Shown piece by piece: positions 59,795 to 64,000 of a stretch of 64,000 nucleotides of DNA (position 1 is the first letter of the stretch; each line of letters begins with the position of its first letter). The notes below the pieces were generated by a model. The model was not told the origin of the DNA, searched no databases, and worked only from the letters and a program-made list of their open reading frames with translations. The stretch comes from Bidens hawaiensis (taxonomy: Eukaryota; Streptophyta; Magnoliopsida; Asterales; Asteraceae): assembly GCA_021521415.1 (NCBI GenBank), contig JAIQDT010000229.1:496001-560000 (forward strand), read 5' to 3'. The translations under genes were made by a program, and so were the position numbers.

Positions 59795-62307
59795 CTGGTT
59801 GCAATGGAGCTTTTCCGGTTTATTTATTTTGTTGGAAGGTTTTAGCTGGCGGTGTGTGGTTTGTTAGCAATGGACATGAGGAATTGTTTGTTTTGAGCCT
59901 CTTTGTTTTGTAATGACTATTCTGATATGTCGATTTGAGTAAATTGGTTTTATTTTTTCTTTGTTATCTCTTTTTTTTGGGTCAATATGGTTCTTTTCAT
60001 AGTTTCGCAACCGTGAGGTCAAAATATCTCCCGCGCAATGCACGGGTTACAAAGCCTATTTAATATAAAATACTATCCAATTTTTAATACTAACTAGTTA
60101 ATTTTAAAAGATTTAGGTTACTTTGAAGATAGGCGTTTTGCATTAAACATGGACCTATATATGGTGACTGAATTACTTGCAGAAACCAAAATCTTGAGGC
60201 TGGAGTACTTCTTGCACAGAACGTCTATTTAAAATATGAGAATGAATCGACATATAAATTGTAAATGAAAAATTAACAATGTGGAACCATGGTCGGGTGG
60301 TAAGCAACTATCTTTTCTTATGAAGCAACTTGGGTTCAATTCCCTGTTTTAGTAGTTTTTCTAATTTTATATTTCATTTTCTTTTCTAACTGGTTGTATA
60401 AGTTTTAGAAAACATCACCCGATAGAAATCAAATTTAATTGATTTCATGAAATATACATATACATCTTCTTATATTTAATTAAGTGGTGTTTGCATTTGT
60501 AGTCAGTAAATATATGTTTTCATCATTTTAATGACTATTTTAGTTTCAACATAAACAATAAACATTGCCTTTCATTATGAGTGATGATTATTTGAAAATT
60601 TTTTGCATTTGTTACATTGAAAGGGAGCTCCTTCAAAAAGTTGCGGTCGAAGATGTAATGCAACATTTTTAAAAGATGAAAACTCATACAGAACAACTAT
60701 AGAGTGTTATTTTCTTTTTTAATTCAAAAAGACCATCGTATTTATATTATGTGTTTTCTAATTTCTAATAACGATTTTGTTTTTAGTTATTATGTCATAT
60801 TTTTTTATGTCCATGACCTAAACCGAACGACCCGAACCGTCAAAACGATGAACCCACTGGCAAAAAATTGCTGGATCCGCTGCTGATTAAACATGCTTTT
60901 GTATTTATTGTCAGTTATGTATGTTTATGTCTGTCTATATATATATATATATATATATAGGGAGAGGATCAAGAGAAAACTCACCTTTAAAAAGAAAACT
61001 AAAAAACTCCTAAAAACTTTTAAAGAATTATTTTTAATTAAAAATAAAAAAATATTTTTAAAATTCTGTTTTAGCCATTATTCTTATATTTTCTTATATT
61101 TCACTCAAAAAATAAAAAAAAATAAAAAATAAAAAAAAACTGTTATAATGCACATACGTATTACTATGCGATACCGTTGTATTACACATGTGTATTACTA
61201 TGTACTTTTGAGTTTAATAGTGTTTTATTGCATATATTCAATATTTGTGTATTGTATATGTGTAGTAGTGTTGTATTATATAGAAAAAAAATAATAATAA
61301 AATAAAATCCGATGTGGTGCACATGTGCGTTAATGTTGTATTACACATATGTACTAATGTGTATTCGATGTGTCTATTAGTCTTATATTGCATATATAAA
61401 ATAGTGTGTATCAAATATGTGCAATAGTGTTGTATTATATGCAATACAAACACTTTTGCATATATGCAATACATACAATTACACATGCGCACTATACCAA
61501 CGAGGTTATCCACAAGTTATTTTTTTTTTGAACCAATAACAATATATAAAAATAATGGAAAAAAAGAAACTACAAAAAAATTTTAAAAAAAGTTAAAAAT
61601 AGTTTTTTAGAAGTTTTTATGAGTATTTAAGTTTTCTCTTTAAGAGGAGTTTTTACTAGAACCCACCCCTATACATATATATATATATATATATATAGTT
61701 ATGACGCGTGTTCGGAAAAACTTGCATATATTTGTTGTGTTTTTAGTGTTAAGGAAAATCCAGATTTTTTTATAAAACGAGTCAGATGCCTTTAGCAGCG
61801 ACAAAGTCGGTGCTATTACTCTTTGGGAGTTCGCCGGAAAAGTATTAGCGGTGACTAATTAGCGACGAATTTGACTTTAGTGACCACACCTTTTAGCGGA
61901 GACATTATTAGTGGAGACAGATCATCAATAGCAACTAAGAACTAGCGGCAACTCAACAGCGGCGACATGTTGTCGCTAGTACTTTTAGCGGCTACATTTG
62001 GGGCTTTAGCAACGAATTTTGTCGTCGTTAAAACTTAAACGTTTTGTAATGATGTTGACAATAAGGGCACATAACTCCTCAGAAACCGTTATGTGTATGT
62101 TTAGTAGTGATGACTCAGGATGAGGCATACTGAGTTTGTTGAAAGGATTGGTGATTGTGTCTTAATGGTTTATGAAAATTCTTTCGAGTCTGTAAGCATC
62201 ATTCACCAGCTTTAGCTAATGTATTTTAAAAAGTGTTTTCAAGTAATTAGGAGTAAGTTAATTACAAGGATTGAAAGTGAGAGGAATAGAAGAATCTTTA
62301 GCAGATA
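59795..62307. repeat. Spacer X4
   Basis: Counterpart of X1, ending GCAGATA before LTR sequence. It contains tRNA-like boxes at 60290-60343. Confidence 0.88.
60960..61669. mobile_element. TA-flanked MITE (in X4)
   Basis: 710-bp copy of the element at 20749. Both TA tracts are shorter than in X1 (6 and about 12 bp). Confidence 0.8.
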
Positions 62308-64000
62308 CATACTCCTCGTGGTTCGACACCCTACTTACCCTAACTAGTTTAAGGTGGTTAGGACACTGATTTATATTGTTTTTGACTAGATAGCGACAGT
62401 GTAGCATCAAAATGGCGCCATTGCCAGGGAGTTAGTGCGCTCAATGTTTTTGTGATTAATTTATTTCTTTGTTTAGTTTAGTTTAATTTAGTTTAGTTTT
62501 ATTTTCCCGTTTTATACGGGGTGTGTTAGTTGTGAAGGTAACAGGTTTATGCACACCCGCAATTCAAGAAAAGGTTCTCCATTGATTTATGAGCCAGAGA
62601 TTGAACGTTTAGCTCGGCAGAACCGAGCTCAGATCAGGCAGCCAGACACGGAAGGTCAGAACCAAAACCAGAATTAAAACCAAAACCCACCACCCGAGAT
62701 CAATATTTTCCAACCCGAGCCTAACCCACCGAATAACCAAAATCCACCCACTAATGACTAGTTACCACCAATAAACACAAATCAGCAACCCCAAAATTCA
62801 GCCCGACAATCCAGAAACCGAAACCGAAACCATGACAAACCCGGGCCATCAGCCCCGAACAATACCCCTCGTCACCGACAGCCGATTATTCGAGATTTTG
62901 ACCATGTCAGTATTCATACTGAATATGAAGAAGAGGGAGATGAGGAGGAATGGGAACTGAGGAATGAAGGCAGTAATGGGGATGATTGGAGAATTAGAAG
63001 GAATAACGGGTTTGAACCGAGAAATGAAGACGCGGGTTTGCATGTTGAAGAGGTTGTGGAGGTTGAGGAACTGGTCAGGGTGAGAGGTGACAGGTGGAGG
63101 AACATAAACCGAGACAGAGATGGAGTTGGAAGATATCGGGAGGAACGAAGACATCCAATTCAAGTTAACCGACCAGCTTTTGAGGAACCGAGGGCCAGAA
63201 GAAGGAATTATGGGCCTTCGGTTCAGGGTGTTAATAGTCAGTTCAGACCGGCTATTTCAGATGGTGCCTCACCGATTGTCACACAGGTTCACATACGGGG
63301 ACAACCGACATTCAAATCTCGTCCGTCCTATATTAACATAGTTCCCCACTTTCACGGACTGGGATCTGAAGACCCGTATTCACACTTGTCAGATTTTTCA
63401 GCTATTTGCGGGTCTAGCGGTGACGGTACATACGATTAGGATGAGGTTCGGTTGCGGTTGTTCCAGTTTTCACTAAAAGACAAAGAAAAACACTGGTTTA
63501 ACTCGCTACCGATGCACAATATTGAGAGCTGGGGTAAGATGCAGCAGGTTTTCCTTAACGAGTATTATTCACAGTCAAAGACCATCGAGGCCCGAATGGA
63601 GATTCGACATTTTTCACAGTTACCGAGTGAGTTATTTCATGAGTCCTTTACTCGTTATAAGGAAATGATTAGGAAGTTCCCACACCATCAGATCGAGTTA
63701 TGGGAATTGGTTAAGTTTTTTATTGACGGGTTGACATATGAGGACAGAAAATATTTGAAGGCTTCTTGTAATGGTCAGTTGTTTAATCAGCCTGAGGAGG
63801 ATGACTGGGATTTTTTGGAGTTTATGTGTGAAGACTCCAAGTCAGAGGAAGCTGCAGAACGAAGACGGAAACAGGTGGTCACCAGATCAATTAAATCAGC
63901 CTCGAGTGAATTAGAGAGAATTGTAGAGTTGGAAAGAGAACTCGCGGGTTATAGACGAGAGAAAAAGAAAGAGGTTGGTAAAGTCGGGGTGAAGTTCCCG
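62308..64000 (+). mobile_element. Gypsy gag-pro element, third unit (cut by window end)
   Basis: LTR end 62308-62409, primer site 62413-62430, gag remnant from ATG 62549 to the window edge in the zinc-knuckle region. It has the early TAA and the TAG near 63437. Unlike unit 1 it keeps a Cys codon where unit 1 has TGA at 23208, so that stop arose after the 40-kb duplication. Confidence 0.9.

Larger units (their letters stand above)
40189..64000. repeat. Second copy of the ~40.2 kb unit (truncated by window)
   Basis: Matches 1-23800 with the same order and orientation throughout. Its right end lies outside the window. Confidence 0.93.

Noticed and set aside
1..64000. A novel multi-gene biological system or gene cluster
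   Set aside because: Only one host gene (in two copies) is intact; everything else is repeat or transposon sequence.

Overview
The window is transposon-rich, AT-rich nuclear DNA from a flowering plant. Evidence: an intronless BAHD acyltransferase gene with a plant-type TATA box, a Ty1/copia element primed by initiator-Met tRNA, and Athila/Tat-like Ty3/gypsy sequences with a tRNA-Asp-type primer site. MITEs and Helitron-like ends are also present. A eudicot is likely; the species cannot be told from the sequence.

The dominant feature is a two-level tandem structure. About 40.2 kb (positions 1-40188) repeats from 40189 to the window end with near-identity. Coordinates differ by 40188 at the left and 40199-40217 further on, almost entirely because of TA-microsatellite length. 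Inside this block lies a second tandem repeat of about 9.27 kb. Its unit is: last 102 bp of a gypsy LTR, primer site, gag-pro remnant, full LTR, and a 2.5-2.6 kb spacer here called X.

Layout: 1-438 end of spacer X; 439-12760 the 'A' segment (BAHD gene on the minus strand at 1069-2415, a solo LTR, MITEs, Helitron-like repeats, minisatellite); 12761-18435 degenerate copia element on the minus strand with a second solo LTR in its leader; 18436-19577 5'-truncated gypsy LTR; 19578-22108 spacer X1; 22109-28804 gypsy gag-pro unit 1; 28805-31389 X2; 31390-38080 gypsy unit 2; 38081-40626 X3; 40627-52972 second A segment (BAHD copy at 41257-42603); 52973-58652 second copia copy; 58653-59794 truncated LTR; 59795-62307 X4; 62308-64000 start of the next gypsy unit, cut by the window.

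Only the two BAHD copies look like intact host genes. They differ by one residue, and in both the catalytic histidine of the HXXXD motif is glutamine. All retrotransposon coding regions are broken. I found no RNA gene with a full cloverleaf, no CRISPR array, and no evidence of a new defence or metabolic system. The most unusual feature is the composite gene-plus-retroelement tandem array.
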